Assembly (NCBI GenBank): GCA_964416175.1
Contig: CAYQDF010000005.1
Location: 1 to 64,000 of the forward strand
DNA length: 64,000 bases
Source: CAYQDF01 sp964416175
GTDB taxonomy: Bacteria; Chloroflexota; Anaerolineae; Anaerolineales; UBA4823
Direction: 5' to 3'
In this document: piece after piece, positions 50,709 through 59,232 of the stretch
Numbering within the stretch: the stretch's first letter is position 1
Layout of the letters: every line of letters starts with the position of its first letter
Notes under the pieces: model-generated
Databases searched by the model: none
Seen by the model: the letters and a program-made list of their open reading frames with translations, nothing else
Told to the model about the DNA's origin: nothing
Program-made: the position numbers and the translations under genes

Positions 50709-51797
50709 TTGGAACTCGATTACAAACTCAACGCAATCCATTCGCTGCTCGCTGAGAACGACCTGGACGCCCTCCTGCTCCGCCGGGTGAGCAGCTTCGC
50801 CTGGGCTACCTGCGGCGCAGCCTCCTATGTGAACACCGCTGCCGTCGAAGGCGTGGCTGCGCTGCTGATCACAGGAGCTGGACGTTATCTGATCACCGAT
50901 AACATCGAAGCGCCGCGCTTGGAGAAAGAAGAAAAACTCGCCGCACAGGGCTGGGAGTTCCGGGTCCACATCTGGCACGAGCACCCGCAGATCATCAGCC
51001 AGCTGGCCGGCGGGTTAAAGCTCGGCGCCGACGCGCCCTACACCGGAGTGGTGGACCTCTCCCAACAGGTAGCTCGCCTGCGGAGTCATCTGACCGTTGA
51101 AGAGGTCCAACGTTTTCGGAGCGTTGGCCGGCTCGCCGCCCAGGCAATGGAGGCCGCCGCCCGAGCGATCAGGCCGGGTATGACCGAGCACGAGATCGCC
51201 GGCCGGCTCAGCTTTGAGTCGGAGAAGCGCGGCGTCCAGCCGATCGTCAACCTGGTCGCCGCTGACGAGCGCATATTCAATTTCCGCCACCCCCTCCCGA
51301 CGGCCAGGATTCTGGAGCGCTTCGCCATGCTCGTCCTCTGCGGACGCAGGTGGGGACTGGTCGCCAACCTGACCCGCCTGGTGCACTTCGGGCTTTTGCC
51401 GGACGAGATACGGCGCCGATCGGAAGCGGTCGCCCGCGTCGACGCGGCATTTATCGCCGCGACCCGGCCTGGAAGCACGTTAGGAGAGGTCCTCCAGGCC
51501 GGGATCAACGCCTACGCCGCCGTGGGTTACCCGGATGAGTGGAACCTGCATCACCAGGGCGGCGTTGCCGGATACGAAGGGCGCGAGGTGATCGCCGTGC
51601 CCGGCATGCCAGAACTGGTCCACGCAAACCAGGCGTACGCATGGAACCCATCGATAACCGGGACGAAGTCGGAAGACACAATCCTGGTGAGGGAAGACCA
51701 GAACGAGGTCCTGACTGCTATTGAAGGCTGGCCGACCCTGGAGGTCGAAGCAGCAGACGCGACATTCGAACGCCCGGCGATCCTCGAAATCGATTAG
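50709..51797 (+). CDS. M24-family (Xaa-Pro peptidase fold) protein with altered metal site
   Basis: A 362-residue protein with the creatinase N-terminal domain and a pita-bread C-terminal domain. Compared with typical aminopeptidase P, the two metal-binding Asp residues are changed (LVLCGRRWGLVANLTR in place of a D-x-G and S-D-x-T-R pattern). The Glu in the EPGxY loop is replaced (YAWNPSITG). The His in LHHQGGVAGYEGRE and the final Glu (KSEDTILVRE) remain. It may thus be inactive as a metallopeptidase or use another chemistry. The TTG start is preceded by GAGG. Confidence 0.8.
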   Translation: MELDYKLNAIHSLLAENDLDALLLRRVSSFAWATCGAASYVNTAAVEGVAALLITGAGRYLITDNIEAPRLEKEEKLAAQGWEFRVHIWHEHPQIISQLAGGLKLGADAPYTGVVDLSQQVARLRSHLTVEEVQRFRSVGRLAAQAMEAAARAIRPGMTEHEIAGRLSFESEKRGVQPIVNLVAADERIFNFRHPLPTARILERFAMLVLCGRRWGLVANLTRLVHFGLLPDEIRRRSEAVARVDAAFIAATRPGSTLGEVLQAGINAYAAVGYPDEWNLHHQGGVAGYEGREVIAVPGMPELVHANQAYAWNPSITGTKSEDTILVREDQNEVLTAIEGWPTLEVEAADATFERPAILEID

Positions 51798-51830
51798 CGT
51801 TCAGGGCAGCTCCGAGCGATCCGCTGCGCC

Positions 51831-52895
51831 TCAGGTGTGCAGCTCAACAATATCGCCGTCGTGGAGGACGTAATCGCGTTGCACCATCTGCCCGTCGAAT
51901 GCAGTGCTTCCCCATACCCTGGCAAACTTGAGGTTCTCAAGGATATCTTTGTGCACTCGACCGGCCAGATCTTCCACGGTCGCTCCCTTTCTTAACACAA
52001 ACGGTGCTTCCAGATCAGCCGGTCTACCCGGCGGTTTGGCGTAGATGCGCACCAGCCCCAATTGATCGAAGACGACCTGCTTGAGCCGGTCCAGGTTTCG
52101 CCCGGTCCGCGCCGAGACAGCTTCCAGGAGCCATTCCGCGTCGAGCATCTCCCGGAAAATCGCGCACAGCTCGTCCAGGCTTTCGTCATCGCATTTGTTG
52201 GCCACGACCAGCACGGGGTGATAAGTCGCGAGGCGGGATTCCAGCTGGGCACTGACCGCAGCATCCACGCCCTTCGACCGCATTTTCAGGGATGGCTGAC
52301 GCTCCTCCCCACTGCCGTGGTACTTGGCCCGTCGGTGCGCTGGGATGATCGCATTGTCCTCCAGGATGGCAACCACCTTCTCCAGCTGCTCGACCGGATC
52401 GGCCTGGAGGTCCACGACCAGCAAGATTAGGTCCGCCCGGCGGATCAGGTCGATCAGCTCGGGCTCAAGGCGCCAGTTGCGGTCGAGGGGCGGCGTGTCG
52501 ATGAGCTGGATCGGGGCGCCTCCGGCAGCCATCATCCCCGGTAACGGTCGGCGAGTCGTGTAGGGCATTTCTGAAATTTCTGGTTCAGCATTGGTCAGGG
52601 CCGCGACCAGGGAGGATTTGCCCGTGTTTGTCGCCCCAATCACGGCTATCTGGCCAGCCCCCTCCCGAGGGATCCGGAATGCTGAGGGCTGCGTCCCGGT
52701 CTTCTTATGTGTCTGCGCGGAAGATTTCAACTTCGAGAGCTGCCGCCGATAATCCGCGCGCAGGTGGTCAGTGCCCTTGTGCTTGGGGATCAGGCTGAGC
52801 ATCTCTTCCAGGCAGGCGATCTTCTCCGCCGGGGACCTCGCCAGCCGGAAGCGCTTTTCAGCTTCGAAGTATTCAGGAGGTAAGTTCGTCGGCAT
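51831..52895 (-). CDS. Obg/DRG-type GTPase with C-terminal TGS domain
   Basis: A 354-residue protein. A helical N-terminus is followed by a GTPase domain with G1 IGATNTGKSSL near residue 85-95, G3 LIDTPP near 131 and G4 VANKCD near 232. The last 70 residues form a TGS domain (PFVLRKGATVEDLAGRVHKD, RDYVLHDGDIVELHT) as in DRG and YchF. The G1 loop uses Asn-Thr in place of the common Val-Gly. A ribosome-linked role is typical for the group. The start lies divergent from the ROK regulon. Confidence 0.83.
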   Translation of the reverse strand: MPTNLPPEYFEAEKRFRLARSPAEKIACLEEMLSLIPKHKGTDHLRADYRRQLSKLKSSAQTHKKTGTQPSAFRIPREGAGQIAVIGATNTGKSSLVAALTNAEPEISEMPYTTRRPLPGMMAAGGAPIQLIDTPPLDRNWRLEPELIDLIRRADLILLVVDLQADPVEQLEKVVAILEDNAIIPAHRRAKYHGSGEERQPSLKMRSKGVDAAVSAQLESRLATYHPVLVVANKCDDESLDELCAIFREMLDAEWLLEAVSARTGRNLDRLKQVVFDQLGLVRIYAKPPGRPADLEAPFVLRKGATVEDLAGRVHKDILENLKFARVWGSTAFDGQMVQRDYVLHDGDIVELHT

Positions 52896-53108
52896 TACGC
52901 TTCATCCACGAAACCAGTTCGTAATCGAAGGCAAGATTACCGAACAGGACGCATCCAGCAACGATATTATACAAACCGATTCTGGTATTGGGGTAATTTT
53001 TGATCCATGCCTTTGGCGCCGGGAGCCAGCAATTTGGCGCTGCAAGATGAAAGTAAATCTGCTACCCGGACTGAAAAAGCTGACATCCACGAACGGGAAA
53101 TTGACGGC
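52896..53108. other. divergent intergenic region ahead of the ROK promoter
   Basis: Part of a 304-base space between the TGS GTPase and ROK genes. It holds a minus-strand TATAAT near 52968-52973 facing the GTPase. No gene or repeat is visible; the promoter and operator of the ROK operon occupy the right end. Confidence 0.4.
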
Positions 53109-53137
53109 TTGACATTTCTAAAAAGGGAGGATATACT
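53109..53137 (+). promoter_or_regulatory. consensus promoter TTGACA-N17-TATACT of the aminosugar operon
   Basis: A perfect -35 (53109-53114) and near-perfect -10 (53132-53137) at ideal spacing. Transcription would start near 53144, inside the adjoining palindrome. Confidence 0.8.
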
Positions 53138-53139
53138 CA

Positions 53140-53168
53140 ACTTTGTAAGTCCAATGGATTAACAAAGT
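53140..53168. promoter_or_regulatory. 29-bp palindromic operator, probable ROK repressor site
   Basis: ACTTTGTAAGTCC (53140-53152), AAT, then GGATTAACAAAGT (53156-53168). The arms are complementary at 11 of 13 positions, including the outer ACTTTGT/ACAAAGT. The AAAG/CTTT-type dyad over the start site is the expected arrangement for a NagC/XylR-type ROK repressor, encoded directly downstream. Confidence 0.7.
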
Positions 53169-53199
53169 CTCGATCTACTCGTCCTTTTATTACGCTCAG

Positions 53200-54408
53200 A
53201 TGAAAAAAGCCACCCAGCAGCAAACCAAGGAACACAATCGCAACCTGGTGCTGAAAACGATCTTCGAGCATGCGGAAATCAGCCGGGCGGAGATCGCTCG
53301 CATCACCAAATTGACCCGCACAACCGTCTCGGATATCGTTGCCGACCTGATCGCCGAAGGCCTGGTCGCGGAGATCGGGATCGGGTCCTCGATCGGCGGC
53401 AAATCCCCTATTCTCCTCAGCCTGGTCGAAGATTCGCGCTGTGTGATCGGCCTCAACCTGGCGCAGGACCAGTTTCGCGGGGCTGTCGTCAACCTGCGCG
53501 GCCGCATCCGCGAGATGGTCTCCCTGCCGGTGGATGACCGGAATGGGAATGAAGCCTTGAGCCTGGTGTACGACATCCTCGACCGGTTGCTGCTCTCTGC
53601 CTGCCAGCCAGTGGTCGGGATCGGCGTCGGGACGCCGGGCCTGGTGAACACCAGGGAGGGGATCGTCGTGAACGCCGTCAACCTCGACTGGAAGAATCTG
53701 CCTTTGGCTGACCTGTTGAAAGATCGCTACTATCTCCCCGTGTACGTGCTCAACGACAGCCAGGCGGCTGCGATGGGGGAATTCACTTACGGAGGAAACT
53801 ATCAATCCGACGATCACCTGATTGTCATCAACATCCGGCACGGCATCGGAGCTGGCATCATCATCAACGGACGCCTGTTTCAGGGAGATGGCGGCGGCGC
53901 CGGCGAGATCGGTCACATAGTGGTTGTCCCGGAGGGAGGGCTCCCCTGTCGGTGTGGGAAACGCGGGTGCCTGGAGACCGTCGCCAGCGCCCAGGCAGTC
54001 CTCAAACAGATCCGTGCATTATCCAATGGGCTGCGCATGCCGCTCACGATCCCCTCCCAACAAACAAGCGCCCTCGAGGCAATCAAGGAAGCGTTCGCCG
54101 CCGGCGATCCCCGTGTACGCCGGGTGGTCTTGGAAGCAGCCCGCTACCTCGGACTCGGGATCTCAAGCCTGGTCGGGACGCTCAACATACGAAAGATCAT
54201 CCTGACAGGGGATATGACCCGGTTTGGTGAACCCTGGTTGAACGCGGTGAGAGAATCGGCGGCGCAGTTCTCGCTCGCCGGGCTCGCCGCAGACACCCGG
54301 ATCGAAATCGGGCAACTGGCCGAATACGGGATCATTCAGGGCGCTTCAGCGATGCTGGCGAGCAATTATTCCCTGCTCTTGTTTCAGCCGTCCAGGCTGT
54401 CCGGCTGA
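53200..54408 (+). CDS. ROK-family transcriptional repressor (NagC/XylR type)
   Basis: A 402-residue regulator. An N-terminal winged helix-turn-helix (EHNRNLVLKTIFEHAEISR, then RAEIARITKLTRTTVSDIVA) is followed by a ROK domain. The zinc motif in the latter is visible as CRCGKRGCLET near residue 250, with ELVG-like sugar-binding loops (GAGEIGHIVV) just before it. The kinase-type Asp is present as VLNDSQAAAMGE. It probably represses its own operon until an aminosugar or its phosphate binds. The ATG is the first start and has no clear Shine-Dalgarno site. Confidence 0.9.
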   Translation: MKKATQQQTKEHNRNLVLKTIFEHAEISRAEIARITKLTRTTVSDIVADLIAEGLVAEIGIGSSIGGKSPILLSLVEDSRCVIGLNLAQDQFRGAVVNLRGRIREMVSLPVDDRNGNEALSLVYDILDRLLLSACQPVVGIGVGTPGLVNTREGIVVNAVNLDWKNLPLADLLKDRYYLPVYVLNDSQAAAMGEFTYGGNYQSDDHLIVINIRHGIGAGIIINGRLFQGDGGGAGEIGHIVVVPEGGLPCRCGKRGCLETVASAQAVLKQIRALSNGLRMPLTIPSQQTSALEAIKEAFAAGDPRVRRVVLEAARYLGLGISSLVGTLNIRKIILTGDMTRFGEPWLNAVRESAAQFSLAGLAADTRIEIGQLAEYGIIQGASAMLASNYSLLLFQPSRLSG

Positions 54409-54432
54409 AGGCATGGAGAAAGTCTGAAACCT

Positions 54433-55854
54433 GTGATCGCCCTGAGCGAAGGCCTCTATCTGGTCCCCCCGAAGATCACCCCGCCCCTGGACAGCGGGTT
54501 CCGGCCCGCAGTGCTCGCAAACCGGGCTTTTCAGGAGGAGGTCGGACAGGCTGGGATTCCGCTGGTCATTGGTCTGGAAAGAGAAGGTGGGAATCTCTCT
54601 CGGTTCGAGACACAGGTACTCCCGATAGAGCATCCTCGATCGACCGCCAGCCTGAGCTATATCGAACGCCTGCTCAAGTTCCTACTCTGGCAGCGCGGCG
54701 GATACAGGGTCTATATCGGCGGACCCCAAAGCCTTGGAAAATACCTGCGGGAGTGTTATGGGCTCGCCGGCGCTCGCCAGTTCGACAATCACTTCCTAGG
54801 TGAGACCGTGTACGAACGGGAATTCGAGGTCGTCCCCTGCGATCCGGATGAGGTCCCACCTGCCAGGACGACCGGCAGACCTCTCGGTCGCCACCTGAAC
54901 GGCTGCCGGATCGGATTCGACCTGGGCGCTTCAGACCGGAAAGTGAGCGCCGTTATAGATGGGGAAGTGGTCTTCAGTGAAGAGGTGGTTTGGGAGCCAC
55001 GGAAACAGTCCGATCCGGAATATCATTACCGGGAGATCATGGCTTGTCTGGGCGCCGCGGCAGCGAGACTCCCCCGTGTAGACGCGGTCGGCGGCAGCTC
55101 CGCAGGAATCTATATCGACAATCGCCCAATGGTCGCCTCCCTCTTCCGGGGTATCCCTCCAGACCGTTACCACGAGATCAGGGACCTCTTCATCCGCATT
55201 GGCACCGAACTGGGCGTACCCCTGGTAGTGATCAATGACGGAGACGTCACTGCCATGGCAGGGTCGATGTCGCTGGATGAGAACGGCGTGCTCGGGCTGG
55301 CGCTGGGATCCAGCGAGGCGGCAGGCTACGTGGACATGGAGGGTCGCATCCTGGGCTGGTTGAACGAGCTCGCCTTCGCGCCCATCGACTATTCCCCCGA
55401 CGCACCCACTGACGAATGGTCGGGCGACACCGGCTGCGGCTCCATGTATCTGTCTCAGCAGTGCGTCTTTCGGCTGGCACCCCAGGCTGGCATCCAGATC
55501 CCTGAGGATATCACCGATGCCGGGAAGCTCGAGTTCGTTTATGAAATACTTGAAGCCGGGCACGAGGGCGCGGTGAAGATCTGGCAGACCATAGGAGTGT
55601 ACCTGGGATACGCGCTGGCCCACTACGCCGATTTTTATGAATTCAAACACGTGCTGATCCTGGGGCGCTGCACCTCCGGAAGCGGCGGTCGACTGCTCCT
55701 GGAGGGCGCCAGCGCAGTCCTCCAGGCCGAGTTTCCCGAGCTGGCAGGCCAGTTTCAGATCCAACTGCCGGACGAGAAGACCCGCCGCGTGGGACAGGCC
55801 ATCGCCGCGGCAAGCCTGCCAGCGATCAGCCGGCCAAAGCGGTCCAATGGATAA
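54433..55854 (+). CDS. ROK-family sugar kinase-like protein with long N-terminal extension
   Basis: A 473-residue protein. The first 150 residues are an extension that I do not recognise. From about residue 155 a ROK-type actin fold begins: IGFDLGASDRKVSAVIDG for phosphate binding, VINDGDVTAMAGSMSLDE with the catalytic Asp, and a late GRCTSGSGGRLLL. The CxCGxxGC zinc motif of usual ROK kinases is missing. In this operon phosphorylation of glucosamine or N-acetylglucosamine is the likely job (inference). The GTG start follows the regulator by 24 bases, and the end overlaps the deacetylase start. Confidence 0.7.
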   Translation: MIALSEGLYLVPPKITPPLDSGFRPAVLANRAFQEEVGQAGIPLVIGLEREGGNLSRFETQVLPIEHPRSTASLSYIERLLKFLLWQRGGYRVYIGGPQSLGKYLRECYGLAGARQFDNHFLGETVYEREFEVVPCDPDEVPPARTTGRPLGRHLNGCRIGFDLGASDRKVSAVIDGEVVFSEEVVWEPRKQSDPEYHYREIMACLGAAAARLPRVDAVGGSSAGIYIDNRPMVASLFRGIPPDRYHEIRDLFIRIGTELGVPLVVINDGDVTAMAGSMSLDENGVLGLALGSSEAAGYVDMEGRILGWLNELAFAPIDYSPDAPTDEWSGDTGCGSMYLSQQCVFRLAPQAGIQIPEDITDAGKLEFVYEILEAGHEGAVKIWQTIGVYLGYALAHYADFYEFKHVLILGRCTSGSGGRLLLEGASAVLQAEFPELAGQFQIQLPDEKTRRVGQAIAAASLPAISRPKRSNG

Positions 55855-56713
55855 CCGGATGTGCTTTCACCTGCCCTCTGCTGAGATCTTTATCCCCGAC
55901 GGCTCCCCTGCCGAAGAAGCCCTGGCGCGCACCACCCACATGGCAATCGGCGCCCACCAGGACGACATCGAGATCATGGCGGTCTATCCAATCCTCGAAT
56001 GCTACCAGCAGCCAGAACGCTGGTTCACCGGGGTGGTGATCACGGATGGGCGCGGATCTCCTCGCAGCGGCATATACAAAAGCTTTACGGATGAAGACAT
56101 GCACACCGTAAGGGTGAAGGAGCAGAAAAAAGCCGCCGTGGTCGGGGAGTACGTTGCCCAGGTGATGCTAGAGTACCCCAGCCAGGCTGTAAAGGACCCG
56201 GCAGAATTAAGGATCATCGAAGACCTCGTGAGACTCCTGGAGGTTGCTCGTCCCCGCTTCGTCTACACACACAACCTTGCGGATAAACATGATACCCACG
56301 TCGCCGTGGCGCTGCGGGTCATTTCCGCGGTCCGAAACCTCCCGCCGGCGCTGCGCCCACAGAAACTGTACGGCTGTGAGGTCTGGCGGGACCTGGACTG
56401 GCTGGTCGACAGGGACAAGGTCCGGTTTGACCTCACCGCCCACGAGAACCTGCAAGCGGCCCTGCTGGGGATCTTCGATTCACAGGTCGCTGGCGGAAAG
56501 CGATACGACCTGGCCAGCCTGGGGCGGCGGCGCGCCAATGCCACGTACGCCGAGTCCCACGGGGTCGATGTGAGCAGCGGGATGTCCTTTGCGATGGATT
56601 TGACCCCGCTGGTCCTCGACCCTGCGGGAGAGATTGGTCCGTTCGTGCAGGAACACATTGAACGGTTTTCACGCGATGTCGCGGACCGCATCCGGAGGTT
56701 GTCGGACTCATGA
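55847..56713 (+). CDS. PIG-L/LmbE-family deacetylase
   Basis: A 288-residue protein. The metal site is visible as IGAHQDDIEIMAV near residue 33, where the usual AHPDD has Gln for Pro, and as THNLADKHDTHVAVALRV near 140. ITDGRGSPRSG fits the second conserved loop. The family removes acetyl groups from N-acetylglucosamine in glycolipids, mycothiol or bacillithiol precursors, and diacetylchitobiose in Thermococcales. Its place between the kinase and the sugar transporter suggests free or oligomeric GlcNAc as substrate. It overlaps the preceding gene by 8 bases. Confidence 0.85.
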   Translation: MDNRMCFHLPSAEIFIPDGSPAEEALARTTHMAIGAHQDDIEIMAVYPILECYQQPERWFTGVVITDGRGSPRSGIYKSFTDEDMHTVRVKEQKKAAVVGEYVAQVMLEYPSQAVKDPAELRIIEDLVRLLEVARPRFVYTHNLADKHDTHVAVALRVISAVRNLPPALRPQKLYGCEVWRDLDWLVDRDKVRFDLTAHENLQAALLGIFDSQVAGGKRYDLASLGRRRANATYAESHGVDVSSGMSFAMDLTPLVLDPAGEIGPFVQEHIERFSRDVADRIRRLSDS

Positions 56714-56819
56714 CGGTCGCTAAAGAAGAGAAAGGAGATGAGCAGAAGATCGATATCCCATCCAGACTCTCCCCTTATTTTATTCGCCTCAACCAATCCT
56801 GCTTTTAGGAGAAGAAAAC

Positions 56820-58220
56820 ATGCGTACTAAATTGTTGGCTCTGTTCTTACTGGGGGGACTCCTGCTCGCCGCCTGTGCGCAGCCCGCCGCGGGGACCCCT
56901 GCGGAACCCGTTACCGAGACGGTGGTGGTGACCGTCGAGGTTCCTGGTGAAGTCCAGGTAACCACAGTCGTCGAGGAAGTCCTCGTCACCCCGGAGCCAG
57001 AACCCAACCCGGAGGCCGTCATTGAGGGCGTCGAGCCGGGCGCCGAGATCACGCTCTGGACATTCTGGCTTTCACCGACCTTCGACGAATACATCCTGAG
57101 CACCATCGCCCGTTTCCAGGAAGCTTACCCGGATGTCACGATAAACTGGGAGGATCACCAGGCAACTTTCCAGGATGACCTGCGCAACGCGTTCGCCGCC
57201 GGGATTGCCCCTGATGTCATCAACCTTTCCATCAGTGAAGGCTGGGTGAGCGACTACGCCACCCAGGGGCTGCTGCTCCCGCTCGACGACATCGTCCCCC
57301 AAGAAGTGGTGGACCAGTACTTCCCCAACCTCTGGGATCAGCAGATGGTCAACGACACTCATTACCAGTTCCCGTGGTACCAGGGGATCATCGTAAACCT
57401 GGTCAACACGAAGATCCTCGCCGACGCCGGGCTGACTGTGGAGGACTTCCCCAAGACCATCGACGGCCTCCCTGACTTCTGCCAGACGATCTACGACAAC
57501 ACCGGTACGCTGTGCGACATCCGCCTCACCGTGAACGACTTGCTAGCCCAAATGACCTATGAAGGGGGCGTCCAGGTCATTAACGAGGACGGCACAGAAT
57601 TCACTTTCGACTCGCCCGAAGCCGTCGAGTGGCTGCAGATGTACGTAGACATGGTCGCGGCAGGAATCGTGGATCGAACCGTGCTTGTGACCGATCAGGA
57701 TCGCGTCGGGCTCGATCTCTTCACTTCGGGACAGGCTGCCTTCTACAACACAGGTCCCAACCTCATTCGCGAGGTGCGCGCCAACAACCCCGGCCTCTAT
57801 GGCTACCTGGATGTCGTCCCGGCTCCGGTCGGCAAATCCGGAGTCGTCGGCAAGGGCCTTATGGCGCTCTCTGTGAAAGCGGACACACCCTACCCGATGG
57901 CGTCGATCGCCCTGGCACAGTTCTTCACCAACCCGCGCAGCATGCTTGAGTTTTCCAAGATCGTCGCTATCTACCCATCGACGCCGGCTTCTTACGACGA
58001 TGCTTTCTTCTCAGCTGAACCGGTCGCGATCGAGGACAGCGCCAAGCCATACGCGAAGGATGCTGTGTCCAAGCTGGCTGACATCGTCCCCACAGTCCCA
58101 AATAAAGCCGAAGTAAACGATATCGTGCTGCGGTGGGTCCAGGAAGCGCTGTTCAACAACGTGCCTGTCCAAGAGGCTTTGAGCCAGGCTGTGGCAGAAG
58201 CGAACGAATTGCTGAAGTAA
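56820..58220 (+). CDS. sugar ABC transporter substrate-binding lipoprotein
   Basis: A 466-residue family 1 extracellular solute-binding protein. Its signal peptide has lipobox LLAAC (Cys near 19). A Val/Thr/Glu-rich linker to about residue 70 leads to the binding domain (EITLWTFWLSPTFDEYI, VTINWEDHQATFQDDL, FYNTGPNLIREVRANN). Aromatic residues typical of carbohydrate binding are frequent. AGGAG precedes the ATG. A hairpin follows the gene, which would help maintain higher expression than the permeases. Confidence 0.92.
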   Translation: MRTKLLALFLLGGLLLAACAQPAAGTPAEPVTETVVVTVEVPGEVQVTTVVEEVLVTPEPEPNPEAVIEGVEPGAEITLWTFWLSPTFDEYILSTIARFQEAYPDVTINWEDHQATFQDDLRNAFAAGIAPDVINLSISEGWVSDYATQGLLLPLDDIVPQEVVDQYFPNLWDQQMVNDTHYQFPWYQGIIVNLVNTKILADAGLTVEDFPKTIDGLPDFCQTIYDNTGTLCDIRLTVNDLLAQMTYEGGVQVINEDGTEFTFDSPEAVEWLQMYVDMVAAGIVDRTVLVTDQDRVGLDLFTSGQAAFYNTGPNLIREVRANNPGLYGYLDVVPAPVGKSGVVGKGLMALSVKADTPYPMASIALAQFFTNPRSMLEFSKIVAIYPSTPASYDDAFFSAEPVAIEDSAKPYAKDAVSKLADIVPTVPNKAEVNDIVLRWVQEALFNNVPVQEALSQAVAEANELLK

Positions 58221-58264
58221 AATAAAGTCGGCCCCAACCTACCACCAGGCTTATCAGGACGAGG

Positions 58265-58314
58265 TGCGACGCAGCTCGAAACCCCGCACATGAACGGGGC
58301 AAGAGTGCGTCGCA
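58265..58314 (+). repeat. nested hairpin between binding protein and permease genes
   Basis: Outer arms TGCGACGCA (58265-58273) and TGCGTCGCA (58306-58314) are perfect complements. Inner arms CCCCG (58282-58286) and CGGGG (58295-58299) stack inside. A further small hairpin TCTGA-AAG-TCAGA follows at about 58316-58328. There is no T-run, so partial termination or mRNA protection is likely. Confidence 0.65.
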
Positions 58315-58353
58315 TCTCTGAAAGTCAGAGGGGCCCCAGGCAGAGAGCTTCGA

Positions 58354-59232
58354 ATGACCAGAAAGTTCACCATCACGCCTTACCTGTTCCTCGCTCCCGC
58401 CCTGCTCTTGATCGCGGTTTTTCTCCTCTACCCGATCTTCGCGGTCGCCTACTACAGTTTTACAGACTACAACATCGTCAAGCCTCCGGTCTGGATCGGG
58501 CTGGATAATTACCGGGAGCTGGCTGGAGATCCGGTTTTCCGTCAGGCGGTGTGGCACTCGTTCCTCTACCTCATCGTTACCCCAATCCTGATCTTCCTCT
58601 CGGTCCTCCTGGCGATCGTGGTCAACCGGAAGCTGCCCGGGATCAACGCCTTTCGAACGCTGTTCTTCATCCCCGTCATCAGCGGGAGCATAGCCGTCGG
58701 CATTGCCTGGCGCCTGATGCTGGATACAAACGGGATCATCAACAGCCTCCTCATCTCCTTGGGGCTCCTCGACCGGCCGATACAATGGCTGGCGGAGCAA
58801 TCGCTAACACTGCCAATCGCCATGCTGCTCACCATCTGGCTAGGCCTCGGCTACTACATGATGATCTTCCTGGCCGGTTTGCAGAACATCCCGGAAGACC
58901 TATACGATGCAGCGCAGATCGATGGCTGCAACAATTTCCAGAAGCACTGGCACGTCAGCCTGCCGGGACTGCGCCCCCAAATCACCTTCGTAGCGGTGAT
59001 CTCGAGCCTGGCGGCTTTGCAGGTGTTCAACGAAATCTACATCCTGACCGGCGGCCTCGGCGGCATCCTGAACAGCGGCGTCACTATGGTGTTCTACCTC
59101 TGGCGCAAGGCCTTCAGGCTGAACCAGGCTGGCCTGGCCTCCGCCATCGCTATGGTTCTCCTGGTCATCACCCTGGCTTTTTCGATCCTCAATATCCGCC
59201 TGCTCGAACGCGGCACTGAGACGGAAACATGA
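58354..59232 (+). CDS. sugar ABC transporter permease (MalF/UgpA type)
   Basis: A 292-residue permease with six membrane segments. The ABC-coupling EAA loop is seen as EDLYDAAQIDGCNNFQKHWH near residue 182, followed by VSLPGLRP. It pairs with the next gene through a 4-base ATGA overlap. It should form the membrane channel for the sugar delivered by the binding lipoprotein. GAGAG lies before the ATG, a weak ribosome site. Confidence 0.92.
   Translation: MTRKFTITPYLFLAPALLLIAVFLLYPIFAVAYYSFTDYNIVKPPVWIGLDNYRELAGDPVFRQAVWHSFLYLIVTPILIFLSVLLAIVVNRKLPGINAFRTLFFIPVISGSIAVGIAWRLMLDTNGIINSLLISLGLLDRPIQWLAEQSLTLPIAMLLTIWLGLGYYMMIFLAGLQNIPEDLYDAAQIDGCNNFQKHWHVSLPGLRPQITFVAVISSLAALQVFNEIYILTGGLGGILNSGVTMVFYLWRKAFRLNQAGLASAIAMVLLVITLAFSILNIRLLERGTETET

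Noticed and set aside
53140..53168. possible Rho-independent terminator of an upstream gene
   Set aside because: The nearest upstream gene reads away from it, there is no T-run, and it lies directly after a consensus promoter, so an operator is the better reading.
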